Assembly: GCA_029960885.1 (NCBI GenBank)
Contig: JASBVV010000002.1
Span: 20,222 to 84,221 of the forward strand
Reading direction: 5' to 3'
Source: Kyrpidia sp.
Lineage (GTDB): Bacteria; Bacillota; Bacilli; Kyrpidiales; Kyrpidiaceae
DNA: 64,000 bases
Part shown: piece by piece, positions 34,871 through 42,985 of the stretch
Layout of the letters: the number at the start of each line of letters is the position of its first letter
How positions within the stretch are numbered: position 1 is the first letter of the stretch
Notes under the pieces: generated by a model
Database searches by the model: none
What the model was told of the DNA's origin: nothing
The model's input: only the letters and a program-made list of their open reading frames with translations
Position numbers and translations under genes: made by a program

Positions 34871-35650
34871 ATGGGAGTGGATCTTGTACAGGCCATGGTT
34901 TTGGGGTTGATTCAGGGGATCACGGAATTTCTGCCGGTGAGCAGTTCCGGACACTTGGTTTTGGCCCACCGGTGGCTCGGTGTCCAGGAAGGGAGTCTGG
35001 CTTTCGATGTTTGGCTTCACGTCGGCACCCTGGCGGCGGTGTTGACGGCTTATCGAAAAGATGTGAGGGCGTTTCTGGCCCATCCGACCTCGCGGATATG
35101 GAAATTAATAGTAGTCGGGACCGTTCCCACGGCTCTCCTGGGTTTCCTGCTTCACGACGCCGTGGCCGCTCTGTTTGAGGACGGGGCCTCGCTGCCCTGG
35201 GAATTCGCCGTCACCGGAATCGTCCTCTATCTGGCGGAATCGGTCCCACGTGGTCGAAAACGCATCAAGGATCTGCGGACCTCCGACGCGTGGTGGGTGG
35301 GGCTGTGCCAGGGGCTCGCCGTACTGCCGGCCCTGTCCCGATCGGGCATGACATTGGCCGGGGCGCTGTGGAGGGGGATGGACCGCACCGAGGCGGCCAG
35401 GTTTTCGTTTTTGCTCTCCGTTCCGGCTATTGCCGGAGCGGCGCTTCAAGAGTGGCTCGGCTCCCTGGGAGAGGGCCGAGCCCCGGGGTGGGCGGAGGGC
35501 GTGGGAGCTTTCAGCGCCGCAGTCTCGGGGTATCTGGCCATCTCCTGGATGCTCCGGATCCTCGCGACAAAGTCCCTCAAACCGTTTGCGTGGTACGTCT
35601 GGGCCCTGGGGGCGGGGGTGTGCATTCTTCAGTGGGCCCACCGATTCTAA
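34871..35650 (+). CDS. uppP: Undecaprenyl-diphosphatase
   Basis: UppP (BacA) dephosphorylates undecaprenyl diphosphate at the membrane, recycling the lipid carrier for cell wall synthesis. The 259-residue protein has the two catalytic signatures QGITEFLPVSSSGHL near residues 15-29 and ALSRSGMT near 155-162, with about eight helices. ATG 34871 follows a run of G directly; GTG 34877 is an equally plausible start. It ends at a strong hairpin shared with the convergent ylbJ. Confidence 0.94.
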   Translation: MGVDLVQAMVLGLIQGITEFLPVSSSGHLVLAHRWLGVQEGSLAFDVWLHVGTLAAVLTAYRKDVRAFLAHPTSRIWKLIVVGTVPTALLGFLLHDAVAALFEDGASLPWEFAVTGIVLYLAESVPRGRKRIKDLRTSDAWWVGLCQGLAVLPALSRSGMTLAGALWRGMDRTEAARFSFLLSVPAIAGAALQEWLGSLGEGRAPGWAEGVGAFSAAVSGYLAISWMLRILATKSLKPFAWYVWALGAGVCILQWAHRF

Positions 35651-35666
35651 GGAAAATGGAGAAAAG

Positions 35667-35705
35667 AAAGCCGCCCGGGTCGGTCTGCGGGTCCCGGGCG
35701 GCTTT
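35667..35705. terminator. Terminator hairpin between uppP and ylbJ
   Basis: AAAGCCGCCCGGG (35667-35679) and CCCGGGCGGCTTT (35693-35705) are a perfect 13-bp inverted repeat with a 13-nt loop. On the minus strand the stem is followed by a T-rich stretch (CTTTCTTTTC), on the plus strand only by TTTG, so it serves ylbJ best and uppP partly. Confidence 0.85.
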
Positions 35706-35707
35706 GA

Positions 35708-36964
35708 TCATCGGCTGCGCGCGGTCCAGAGCACGATGCGCATTCGTCGGATGAGGTCGATTATCAGAGACAGGGCCACGGCGCCGGCCACCACGATGAG
35801 CCAGAAGGCGATCGATTCCACGGACCACTGGAACGTTTCCCGGGCGCTGCCCGGAGAGTGGGTGAATGCGGGAAGGGCCGGAATCCAGCCGTAGGCGAAG
35901 GTGCGCCCGACACCCATGTGCCAGAATAGCGCGGTGAACAACGCGGCCAGTCCGGCGTGCAGCCCCCGGGCCGCAAAATACGGGGCGATGCGAATGTCCG
36001 TTCCAGTGAGGACGCTGGCGACCTGGGCATGGACCGAAAGGCCGCTCCAGGCGATGATGGCGCCGGCGACGACCAATTTGTCGAGGAGTGGGGCGGTGAC
36101 GGCCGCGGTTTGCGCGGTGCCGATGTCGATTTCAAAAAGTCCGCTGAGTGACGGACCGACCAGATCCGGATCCAATCCCAGCAGGGCCAACAAGCCGCGA
36201 AGGGGCAGGGCGAGAATGGGCATGACGCGGGTCAGACGCATCACCTCGAGAAGAACCGAAAAGAAAATGATGAATCCGCAGATCATAAGCAGGGTACGGA
36301 TGGAGTCGTTCACGGCGTCGCCCAGAAGTTGGCCAAGCGTCCGGCCGTCTTCCTTCCGGGCCCGCAGAAGTTCTCGGTAGGCGCGCTGCCACAGTCGCCC
36401 TTTCGGTGGCTCGACGTGGCGAGGGCCCAGGCGTTCCTCCCGGAGACCGTAGAATTTGAAGGATACGCCCACCACGAACGACGCCAGGTAGTGGGCCAGC
36501 GCGATGAGAACACCCGCGGCGGGTTGGTGAAACATGCCCACGGCCACGGCGCCGAACATAAAGAGCGGGTCGGCCGTGTTGGTGAAGGCGAGCAGCCGTT
36601 CCCCTTCCACCCGGGTGCACATCCCCGACTTTCGAAATTTTGCGGTAATCACGGCGTCCATCGGATACCCCGCCGCCAATCCCATGGAGAGGGCGAAGGC
36701 CCCCACCCCCGGCACACTGAATAACGGCCGCATCAGCGGTTCCAGGAGGACGCCCAGGGCGTGCACCACCCCGATGCCCAGCATCACCTCGGATAGGATG
36801 AAGAATGGCAGCAGGGAAGGGAAGACCACGTCCCAGAAGATTTTCATTCCGTGTACCCCGGCGTTGAACCCTTCCTCGGGATACACGACCAAAGCCAGGG
36901 TTAGAGCCACGACCACCAGGGCCAAAATGACCGTCAGGGCCCGATTGGGAGACCATTCACCCAT
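35708..36964 (-). CDS. ylbJ: Sporulation integral membrane protein YlbJ
   Basis: A 418-residue membrane protein with about ten helices and two nucleoside-recognition (Gate) domains, as in YlbJ and SpoVM-type sporulation proteins; in B. subtilis ylbJ is sigma-E dependent and needed for heat-resistant spores. Conserved parts include FWDVVFPSLLPFFILSEVMLG near residue 43 (in part), LAAGYPMDAVITAKFR near 97, and GLFEIDIGTAQTA near 278. The transported molecule is unknown. ATG 36964 has AAGGAG about 12 nt upstream. In B. subtilis ylbJ lies elsewhere, so this is a rearrangement relative to that genome. Confidence 0.87.
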   Translation of the reverse strand: MGEWSPNRALTVILALVVVALTLALVVYPEEGFNAGVHGMKIFWDVVFPSLLPFFILSEVMLGIGVVHALGVLLEPLMRPLFSVPGVGAFALSMGLAAGYPMDAVITAKFRKSGMCTRVEGERLLAFTNTADPLFMFGAVAVGMFHQPAAGVLIALAHYLASFVVGVSFKFYGLREERLGPRHVEPPKGRLWQRAYRELLRARKEDGRTLGQLLGDAVNDSIRTLLMICGFIIFFSVLLEVMRLTRVMPILALPLRGLLALLGLDPDLVGPSLSGLFEIDIGTAQTAAVTAPLLDKLVVAGAIIAWSGLSVHAQVASVLTGTDIRIAPYFAARGLHAGLAALFTALFWHMGVGRTFAYGWIPALPAFTHSPGSARETFQWSVESIAFWLIVVAGAVALSLIIDLIRRMRIVLWTARSR

Positions 36965-37113
36965 ACGTGAAACTCACTCCTTCATCCGGCGTCCTCAACA
37001 GTCATTCATATGAGGCGGCTGTCCGAATATGAGCCGGGCCTGGGCAAGGGATCGGCGGATGTGGTACGCTCATGGGAGATTCCCAGGGTAAGCGATGGAA
37101 GGAGAGAAGCGGG

Positions 37114-37476
37114 TTGGCCGAGATGACTCTTCGCCAGGTTCAGGAGGATGTGGATCGGTACATATCGCAGTTTCGGGAGGGCTATTTTCATCCCATGACT
37201 TTGGTGGTCCGGCTGGCCGAGGAGGTCGGGGAATTGGCCCGGGAAGTGAACCACCGGTTCGGTCAGAAACCGAAAAAACCCGGAGAGGCCGAGGGCAGCG
37301 TGGCCATGGAGCTGGGAGATATCCTCTTTGTGGTGACCTGTCTGGCCAATTCTCTGGACATCGACCTGGAGGCGGTCCACCATGCGGTGATGGAGAAATT
37401 CCGCACCAGGGATAAAAACCGGTGGACCCCGATTGCAAAAGGCGAAGGGGCGGAGGAAACGGAGGGAACGATGTGA
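37114..37476 (+). CDS. MazG-type nucleotide pyrophosphohydrolase
   Basis: A 120-residue all-alpha NTP pyrophosphatase, orthologous by position and sequence to B. subtilis YpjD. The metal-binding motif ExxE-12-ExxD appears as RLAEEVGELAREVN (near residue 35) and AMELGDILFVVTCLANSLDI (near 68). Such enzymes remove non-canonical or excess dNTPs. TTG 37114 has AAGGAGAG 7 nt upstream; ATG 37123 is the alternative. It overlaps dapB by one base. Confidence 0.9.
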   Translation: MAEMTLRQVQEDVDRYISQFREGYFHPMTLVVRLAEEVGELAREVNHRFGQKPKKPGEAEGSVAMELGDILFVVTCLANSLDIDLEAVHHAVMEKFRTRDKNRWTPIAKGEGAEETEGTM

Positions 37477-38279
37477 TGGCGGAGTCGGATATCCGGGTGG
37501 TGGTGGCGGGTGCCGCGGGAAAAATGGGGAGGGAGGTCATCCGGGCCGTGGTCCGGGAGCCCGGCCTGCGCTTGGTGGGTGCGGTCGGGACACAGCCCCG
37601 GGCGGACGCGGGGACGGTGGCCGGGATCGGGGAAATGGGCATCCCGGTGTCCGCGGATCTTCGCGAGACCCTGATCGCCGCGCGCCCGGACGTGTTGGTG
37701 GATTTCACCCGTCCGGACGTGGTCGCCGACCACGTGAACCAGGCGCTGGAATTGGGTATCCGCCCGGTGGTGGGGACCACAGGGGTCACCCAGGAACAGA
37801 TTCGGCGTTGGGATGACTTTTGCAGGCAGCGGGGGATCGGTGGAATCGTCGCGCCGAATTTTGCCGTCGGGGCGGTGTTGATGATGCGGTTTGCCAGGGA
37901 GGCCGCGCGGTTTTTCCCGCACGTGGAAATCATCGAGATGCACCACGATGGTAAATTGGACGCGCCTTCGGGCACAGCGGTCAAGACGGCGGAAGACATT
38001 GCGGTTACGGGCGCCGGGATCACCTCGGGGCGCCCGGACGAGCGGGAACTGTGGCCGGGTGCCCGGGGAGCGGATGTGAACGGGGTCCGGATTCATTCGG
38101 TGCGACTGCCCGGGCTCGTGGCACACCAGGAAGTGATCTTGGGCGGGCCGGGACAAATTCTGACCCTGCGCCATGATTCCGTCGACCGGTCGTCGTTTAT
38201 GCCCGGGGTGGTGCTCGCCGTCCGGGGTGTCATGACGTACTCCGGAATGGTGTACGGGCTGGAACATCTGCTTCACTGA
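37476..38279 (+). CDS. dapB: 4-hydroxy-tetrahydrodipicolinate reductase
   Basis: DapB reduces hydroxy-tetrahydrodipicolinate in lysine, peptidoglycan and dipicolinate synthesis. The NAD(P)-binding VVVAGAAGKMGREVIRAV lies near residues 8-25, GTTGVT near 100, and the substrate signature EMHHDGKLDAPSGTA near 155-169. The 267-residue length is normal. B. subtilis has mgsA, bshB1 and bshA between dapB and cca; none of them is here. Confidence 0.95.
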   Translation: MAESDIRVVVAGAAGKMGREVIRAVVREPGLRLVGAVGTQPRADAGTVAGIGEMGIPVSADLRETLIAARPDVLVDFTRPDVVADHVNQALELGIRPVVGTTGVTQEQIRRWDDFCRQRGIGGIVAPNFAVGAVLMMRFAREAARFFPHVEIIEMHHDGKLDAPSGTAVKTAEDIAVTGAGITSGRPDERELWPGARGADVNGVRIHSVRLPGLVAHQEVILGGPGQILTLRHDSVDRSSFMPGVVLAVRGVMTYSGMVYGLEHLLH

Positions 38280-38292
38280 GGAGGCCGGCGGC

Positions 38293-39564
38293 GTGGGACC
38301 GGAGGCGTGGGATCCCTGGCTGGCGGCCCGACGGGTGATCGCGGCGCTCGGTGCGGCCGGATGGGAAGCGGTGTTTGTCGGAGGGTGCGTTCGGGACCTG
38401 CTGTTGGGAAGGGCGTCCAGGGATGTGGATGTGGCCACGGCCGCTCCTCCCGAGGCGGTCATGGACGTCTTTCCCCAGGCGGTGCCGACCGGTTTGGCAT
38501 TCGGCACGGTGACCGTGCCGATGGGCGGCGTGCCGGTGGAGGTGACGACGTACCGGCGAGAAGGAGGCTATCGCGATCGGCGTCGGCCGTCGAAGGTGGT
38601 ATTCACCGCCCGGGTGGAGGAGGATTTGGCTCGCCGGGATTTTACGGTGAATGCGATGGCCCTCACCCCGAGCGGGCGGTTGATCGATCCGTTCGGCGGG
38701 CTGCACGATCTGCTGGCAGGCCGGATTGCGGCGGTGGGGGAACCCAAGCGGAGGTTCGCGGAAGATGCGCTGCGCATGGTTCGTGCGCTGCGGCTGGCGG
38801 CCGAGCTGTCGTTTGATCTGGATCCTGCGGTCGCCCGGGCGCTTCGGGAACAGATGGACGAAGTTCGCCATGTGGCGGCGGAACGGGTGTTTGCCGAGTG
38901 GCGGCTCCTGGTCGCCGGCCGGGTGAAAGCGGTGGCCTCCGAACTGGCGGTGAGCGGATTCTTGGCCTGGTGGATTCCGTTGCCGAAAGAATGGGACGCG
39001 GGGAACCTGGTGCCGGCCGTTGCCCGGTGGGCCGACATTTGCACACGGCTTCCTCCGTCCCCGGCCATGCGCACGGCGGCGTTGTTGCGGGTGCTCGGGT
39101 GTTCCCGGGAGCACGTTGGCTCCATCGGGGAAAGGTGGCGGGCGAGCCGGGCGTTTGAACGGGAGGTGTCGGCGTGGTGGGAAGCCGCCGCTTTTGATCC
39201 GCTCGGTGCGAACCCCGGCGAGTGGGCCCGGTGGTTGTATCACACCGGGCGTTCCCGGAGCGGGGACGGATTCAGGCTGACGGTGGCCTTGCGGGGGTAC
39301 ACCGGGGAGCAGGAATCGGCCTGCCGCGCCTCGTTCCGACGGGCATTAAATTCACAGCCCGTGTGGGAGCGACGGGATTGGGCCGTGGGGCTGGAGGCGC
39401 TGTGCCGCGAAGCCGGAGTGCCTCCGGGGCCGGTATGGGGAGACCTGGAACGGGAATTGACGGAAGCGATGTTGGAAGGCCGGGTGGCCAACGAACCACA
39501 TGCTCTTCGGCGGTTTGTTCGGAAGTGGGCCCGGGTCCACGGAGATCGGGAGGGTCCAACATGA
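38293..39564 (+). CDS. cca: CCA tRNA nucleotidyltransferase
   Basis: This class II nucleotidyltransferase adds or repairs the 3' CCA of tRNAs. The catalytic head GGCVRDLLLGRASRDVDVAT (Asp-x-Asp near residues 46-48) is followed by RRDFTVNAMAL near 115, the RFAEDALRMVRALRLAAEL motif near 155 and a long helical tail. Length 423, GTG start after GAGGAGG. The stop overlaps the birA start (ATGA). Confidence 0.94.
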   Translation: MGPEAWDPWLAARRVIAALGAAGWEAVFVGGCVRDLLLGRASRDVDVATAAPPEAVMDVFPQAVPTGLAFGTVTVPMGGVPVEVTTYRREGGYRDRRRPSKVVFTARVEEDLARRDFTVNAMALTPSGRLIDPFGGLHDLLAGRIAAVGEPKRRFAEDALRMVRALRLAAELSFDLDPAVARALREQMDEVRHVAAERVFAEWRLLVAGRVKAVASELAVSGFLAWWIPLPKEWDAGNLVPAVARWADICTRLPPSPAMRTAALLRVLGCSREHVGSIGERWRASRAFEREVSAWWEAAAFDPLGANPGEWARWLYHTGRSRSGDGFRLTVALRGYTGEQESACRASFRRALNSQPVWERRDWAVGLEALCREAGVPPGPVWGDLERELTEAMLEGRVANEPHALRRFVRKWARVHGDREGPT

Positions 39565-40544
39565 CGGAGATTCGAGGGCGAATTCTGCAGACCCTTCGCG
39601 AAGCGGGGGATCGATTTGTCTCGGGGGAAGAGCTGGGACAAAAGCTCGGTATTTCCCGGACGGCGGTTTGGAAACACATTCAGTCTCTTCAAGGGGCGGG
39701 ATACCCCATCGAAGCGGTGCGCAATCGGGGATACCGGTTGCTGTGGCGGGGTGAAGTGCTCAGTGCCGAGGCGATTCAGGCGGGGCTGACGACAAGGTCG
39801 CTGGGAAAGCGGATGGCGGTGTTGGAAACGGTGGATTCGACCAACCGGTACGCTTTTGCGGAGGCGGAACGAGGAGCTCCCGAAGGTTATACGGTTCTGG
39901 CCGAACGGCAGACGGCGGGAAAGGGGCGGCGGGGGCGGGCTTGGTTTTCCCCGCCGGGCACCGGCATCTGGATGTCCGTGGTGTTGCGCCCGGGGTTCCC
40001 GGTGTATAAGGCGCCGCAATTGACTTTGACGGCGGCGGTGTCGGTCGCCGACGCGGTGCGGAAGGTGACGGGGGTGCCGGTGGGGATCAAGTGGCCCAAT
40101 GACCTGCTTTTGCCCGACGGACGAAAGGTGTGCGGGATTCTGAGCGAACTGAGCGCCGAGGCCGAAGAGATTCGCTTTGTGGTGCTCGGCATCGGTCTCA
40201 ACGTGTTCGGGCGACCGGAAACCTTCCCCCCGGAGCTGCGCACGGTGGCGGGGGCTCTGGCCCCAGAGGGGGAGCAGATCTCCCGGATCGCCTTGATCCA
40301 ATCCATGCTGGCTCATCTGGAACGCGATTACGCGGTGTACAGTGAGGACGGGTTCTCCCCGCTCAAAAATCGGTGGGAGCGGCTGAATGTCTCTTTGGGG
40401 CGCCGAATCGCCGTGCAGACATCCCGGGGCCGGCTGACGGGGTGGGCGCGGAGGATCGATGATGACGGCGCCCTGTGGGTGGAGGCGGACACCGGTGAAA
40501 TGGAGCCAATCATCAGTGCTGACGTGATCTTTGACCCCCACTGA
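39561..40544 (+). CDS. birA: Bifunctional biotin-protein ligase and biotin repressor
   Basis: BirA biotinylates acetyl-CoA carboxylase and, through its N-terminal DNA-binding domain, represses biotin genes. Residues 1-65 form a winged helix (FVSGEELGQKLGISRTAVWKHIQSL); the ligase domain shows DSTNRYA near 95, QTAGKGRRGRAWFSPPG near 120, and IKWPNDLL near 178. The C-terminal SH3-like domain is present. Length 327. The N-terminal domain means it can act as a repressor, but no bio genes or typical BirA operator are in the window. Confidence 0.95.
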   Translation: MTEIRGRILQTLREAGDRFVSGEELGQKLGISRTAVWKHIQSLQGAGYPIEAVRNRGYRLLWRGEVLSAEAIQAGLTTRSLGKRMAVLETVDSTNRYAFAEAERGAPEGYTVLAERQTAGKGRRGRAWFSPPGTGIWMSVVLRPGFPVYKAPQLTLTAAVSVADAVRKVTGVPVGIKWPNDLLLPDGRKVCGILSELSAEAEEIRFVVLGIGLNVFGRPETFPPELRTVAGALAPEGEQISRIALIQSMLAHLERDYAVYSEDGFSPLKNRWERLNVSLGRRIAVQTSRGRLTGWARRIDDDGALWVEADTGEMEPIISADVIFDPH

Positions 40545-40804
40545 GAGCCTTCTTTCATCCCCTGGATTTTGGGAGGCCGAGCGGTTATACTGGTGCTGGG
40601 AAAGGCGGCACCGCCCAGGGCTGTACTTTCCCGGCGAAGGCAAGCGCTCCGTTTTTCGAGAATCTGCTCTGAGCCGCACGACGGACCGAGACAGAGGGAA
40701 GTGTCAGGGCAACCCCATGAGACCTTTCGCGCCGCTCGGCCGAAAGGTTTTTTTTGTGGAAGGCGCACCTGCCGTTCGCGCGGCCGGATCCAAGGGAGTG
40801 AAAA
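40545..40804 (+). promoter_or_regulatory. Structured leader before panB, candidate riboswitch or attenuator
   Basis: This 260-nt gap holds no gene. A -10-like TATACT (near 40588) is followed by a hairpin in which CTGGGAAAG (near 40605) pairs with CTTTCCCGG (near 40626), a middle region, and a strong terminator at 40722-40755. CGGCGAAGG (40632-40640) is largely complementary to the 5' arm of that terminator and could form an antiterminator. Known biology: the pan RNA motif lies upstream of panB in some Firmicutes. I cannot confirm identity with that motif by eye. Confidence 0.5.
40722..40755 (+). terminator. Strong intrinsic terminator in the panB leader
   Basis: ACCTTTCG and GCCG (one bulged C between) pair with CGGC and CGAAAGGT across a 2-nt loop, followed by eight T residues (40748-40755). 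It ends 50 nt before the panB start, so it either ends birA transcripts or controls panBCD. Confidence 0.88.
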
Positions 40805-41626
40805 ATGGTGGAAGGTTTGGCGATGGAATTTCGAAATCGCAAGGGGAGCGTCCCGCTGGTCATGGTCACGGCGTATGACTACCCGACGGCCAGGGCGGCG
40901 GAAGATGCCGGCGTGGACGCCGTGCTGGTGGGCGATTCGGTGGGTATGGCGGTGCTTGGTCACACATCCACGATTCCGGTGACCATGGAGGAGATGCTCC
41001 ACCACAGTCGGGCGGTGCGACGCGGGCTGGAAAAGACGTTGATGGTGGTGGACATGCCGTTTTTGTCGTACCAGGTCAGCGTGGAGGATGCGCTGCGCAA
41101 TGCCGGACGATTGATGCAGGAAGGCGGCGCCGATGCCGTCAAGCTGGAAGGCGGGGCGGCCGTGGCGGATCGCATCGAGGCTCTGGTCCGGGCAGGAATC
41201 CCGGTGATGGGGCACATCGGATTGACTCCCCAGTCTGTACATCAACTGGGCGGGTACAAAGTACAGGGGAAAGACCCGGATGCGGCCTCGAGGCTTCTCG
41301 ACGACGCCCGGCGGCTGGAAGAAGCCGGATGCTTTGCACTGGTGGTGGAATGCATTCCCGAGGGACTCGGGGCACAAATCGGGCGCACGGTGTCCATTCC
41401 GGTCATCGGGATCGGGGCGGGGGCGTACTGTGACGGTCAAGTGTTGGTGATGCATGACCTGCTGGGCTGGTCGTACCATCCGGCCCCCAAGTTTGTGAAA
41501 CGGTACGCCGATTTCGCCGGGGCCGCGGCGGAGGCGGTGCGGCAATACGCCTCCGACGTGCGGGAGCGCCGGTTTCCGGCGGTGGAGCATGTGTATTTTC
41601 CCGAAAGTGGGGAGAGGGTCGGATGA
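40805..41626 (+). CDS. panB: 3-methyl-2-oxobutanoate hydroxymethyltransferase
   Basis: PanB transfers a hydroxymethyl group from methylene-tetrahydrofolate to ketoisovalerate, the first committed pantothenate step. The 273-residue barrel has VTAYDYPTARAAEDAG near residue 21, the magnesium site LVGDSVGMAVLG near 42, AVKLEGG near 110, and GHIGLTPQ near 136. ATG 40805 follows AAGGGAG. It overlaps panC by 4 nt. Confidence 0.96.
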   Translation: MVEGLAMEFRNRKGSVPLVMVTAYDYPTARAAEDAGVDAVLVGDSVGMAVLGHTSTIPVTMEEMLHHSRAVRRGLEKTLMVVDMPFLSYQVSVEDALRNAGRLMQEGGADAVKLEGGAAVADRIEALVRAGIPVMGHIGLTPQSVHQLGGYKVQGKDPDAASRLLDDARRLEEAGCFALVVECIPEGLGAQIGRTVSIPVIGIGAGAYCDGQVLVMHDLLGWSYHPAPKFVKRYADFAGAAAEAVRQYASDVRERRFPAVEHVYFPESGERVG

Positions 41627-42477
41627 TCCGGGCGGAAACAATTGATGAAGCGAGAAGCTGGGCGGCCGGACATCGCCGGGCGGAAAGGACCATCGGGTTG
41701 GTGCCGACCATGGGTTATTTGCACGAGGGGCACCTCTCCTTGGCGCGACGGGCAAAATCCGCAGGGCATGCGGTGGCGATGAGCATTTTCGTGAACCCTT
41801 TGCAATTCGGTCCCAGGGAGGATTACGATCGCTACCCCCGGGATCTGTCCCGAGATGAAGGCTTGGCGGAGCGAGTGGGAGTGGATCTGCTTTTTGTACC
41901 TCCGGTTGAGGAGATGTATCCCCGCCCGCCCCGGGTCACCCTGAAAGTGGGATCGTTGGCTGACCGGTGGTGCGGGGCCTCCAGGCCGGGTCACTTCGAC
42001 GGGGTGGTCACGGTGGTTTCGAAATTGTTTCACATCTTCCGCCCCGACGAGGCGTTTTTCGGGGAAAAGGATTATCAACAGTTGCGGATTATCGAAGCCA
42101 TGGTCCGGGATTTGAACTTTTCCACCCGGGTGGTCGGATGTCCGACGGTGCGTGAGGAGGACGGGTTGGCGATGAGTTCCCGCAACCGCTATTTGACTCC
42201 GGAACAGCGCCGGCGGGCGGCGGCGTTGCCCGGGGCGTTGGCCGAGGCCCGGCGGCTGTGCCGGGAAGGGCACACCCGTGCCGATGAGTTGGCGGAAGTG
42301 GTGCGGCGGGCGTTGTCGAATGCGGGATGCTCCGTGGATTATGTGGCCGTGGTTCGGGAGGACGATCTGGAACCGGTGGAGAAGGTGACGGGGCCCTGTC
42401 GGCTGATGGCGGCGGCGGTGGTCGGAGAAACGCGGTTGATCGACAATGTGGCTCTGGTTCCGGGGAGGGGGGACTGA
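41623..42477 (+). CDS. panC: Pantothenate synthetase
   Basis: PanC joins pantoate and beta-alanine with ATP through a pantoyl-adenylate. The HIGH-like motif is [18 protein letters not shown] near residues 27-44, [19 protein letters not shown] near 60, the KMSKS-like loop is MSSRNRYL near 185, and FGEKDYQQL near 148. The 284-residue length is standard. Confidence 0.96.
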   Translation: MIRAETIDEARSWAAGHRRAERTIGLVPTMGYLHEGHLSLARRAKSAGHAVAMSIFVNPLQFGPREDYDRYPRDLSRDEGLAERVGVDLLFVPPVEEMYPRPPRVTLKVGSLADRWCGASRPGHFDGVVTVVSKLFHIFRPDEAFFGEKDYQQLRIIEAMVRDLNFSTRVVGCPTVREEDGLAMSSRNRYLTPEQRRRAAALPGALAEARRLCREGHTRADELAEVVRRALSNAGCSVDYVAVVREDDLEPVEKVTGPCRLMAAAVVGETRLIDNVALVPGRGD

Positions 42478-42478
42478 G

Positions 42479-42889
42479 ATGTATCGACATATGCTCGCGG
42501 GAAAATTGCACCGGGCCCGGGTGACGGAGGCGAATCTGAACTATGTCGGCAGCATCACGGTGGATGCGGAATTGTTGGACGCGGCCGGAATCCTTCCCGG
42601 AGAACGGGTGCAGGTGGTCAACAACAACAACGGGGCGCGCTTGGAAACCTACGTGATTCCCGGAGCCCGGGGCGGGGGGGATATTTGTTTGAACGGGGCT
42701 GCGGCCCGGTTGGCTCAGCCCGGGGATATCGTGATCATTATGGCCTATGGGTGGATGACCGAGGAAGAGGCGCGCAACCATCGGCCCCGGGTGGTCCTTC
42801 TTGACGAAAACAATCGCATCATGGGGAACATGGTCGAGGAGCCGCACCAAGAGGCGAATTCTTGGCTGCAATCGGCCGATCTGCCTTAG
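42479..42889 (+). CDS. panD: Aspartate 1-decarboxylase (pyruvoyl)
   Basis: PanD makes beta-alanine from aspartate. It is made as a proenzyme that cleaves itself between Gly24 and Ser25 (YVGS-ITVD), forming the pyruvoyl group; both residues are present, as is the conserved Tyr58-region [15 protein letters not shown]. The 136-residue length is slightly longer than usual at the C-terminus. ATG 42479 was chosen from the family start [13 protein letters not shown]. Confidence 0.95.
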   Translation: MYRHMLAGKLHRARVTEANLNYVGSITVDAELLDAAGILPGERVQVVNNNNGARLETYVIPGARGGGDICLNGAAARLAQPGDIVIIMAYGWMTEEEARNHRPRVVLLDENNRIMGNMVEEPHQEANSWLQSADLP

Positions 42890-42985
42890 GTTTCCCGCCC
42901 GCCGGAGGTGCCGAGGTGCGGATAAAACCCCAAGGCCGGGCGATACTAAGCGGAAACGCGCATCGTCGCCGAGGGGGAGTTTTGG

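Noticed and set aside
40608..40620. T-box-like GGCGGCACCGCC in the panB leader
   Set aside because: A T-box needs a UGGN bulge, a specifier stem upstream and a terminator directly after it. Here the bulge would be CGGC, no stem I is seen and the terminator lies about 100 nt further on.
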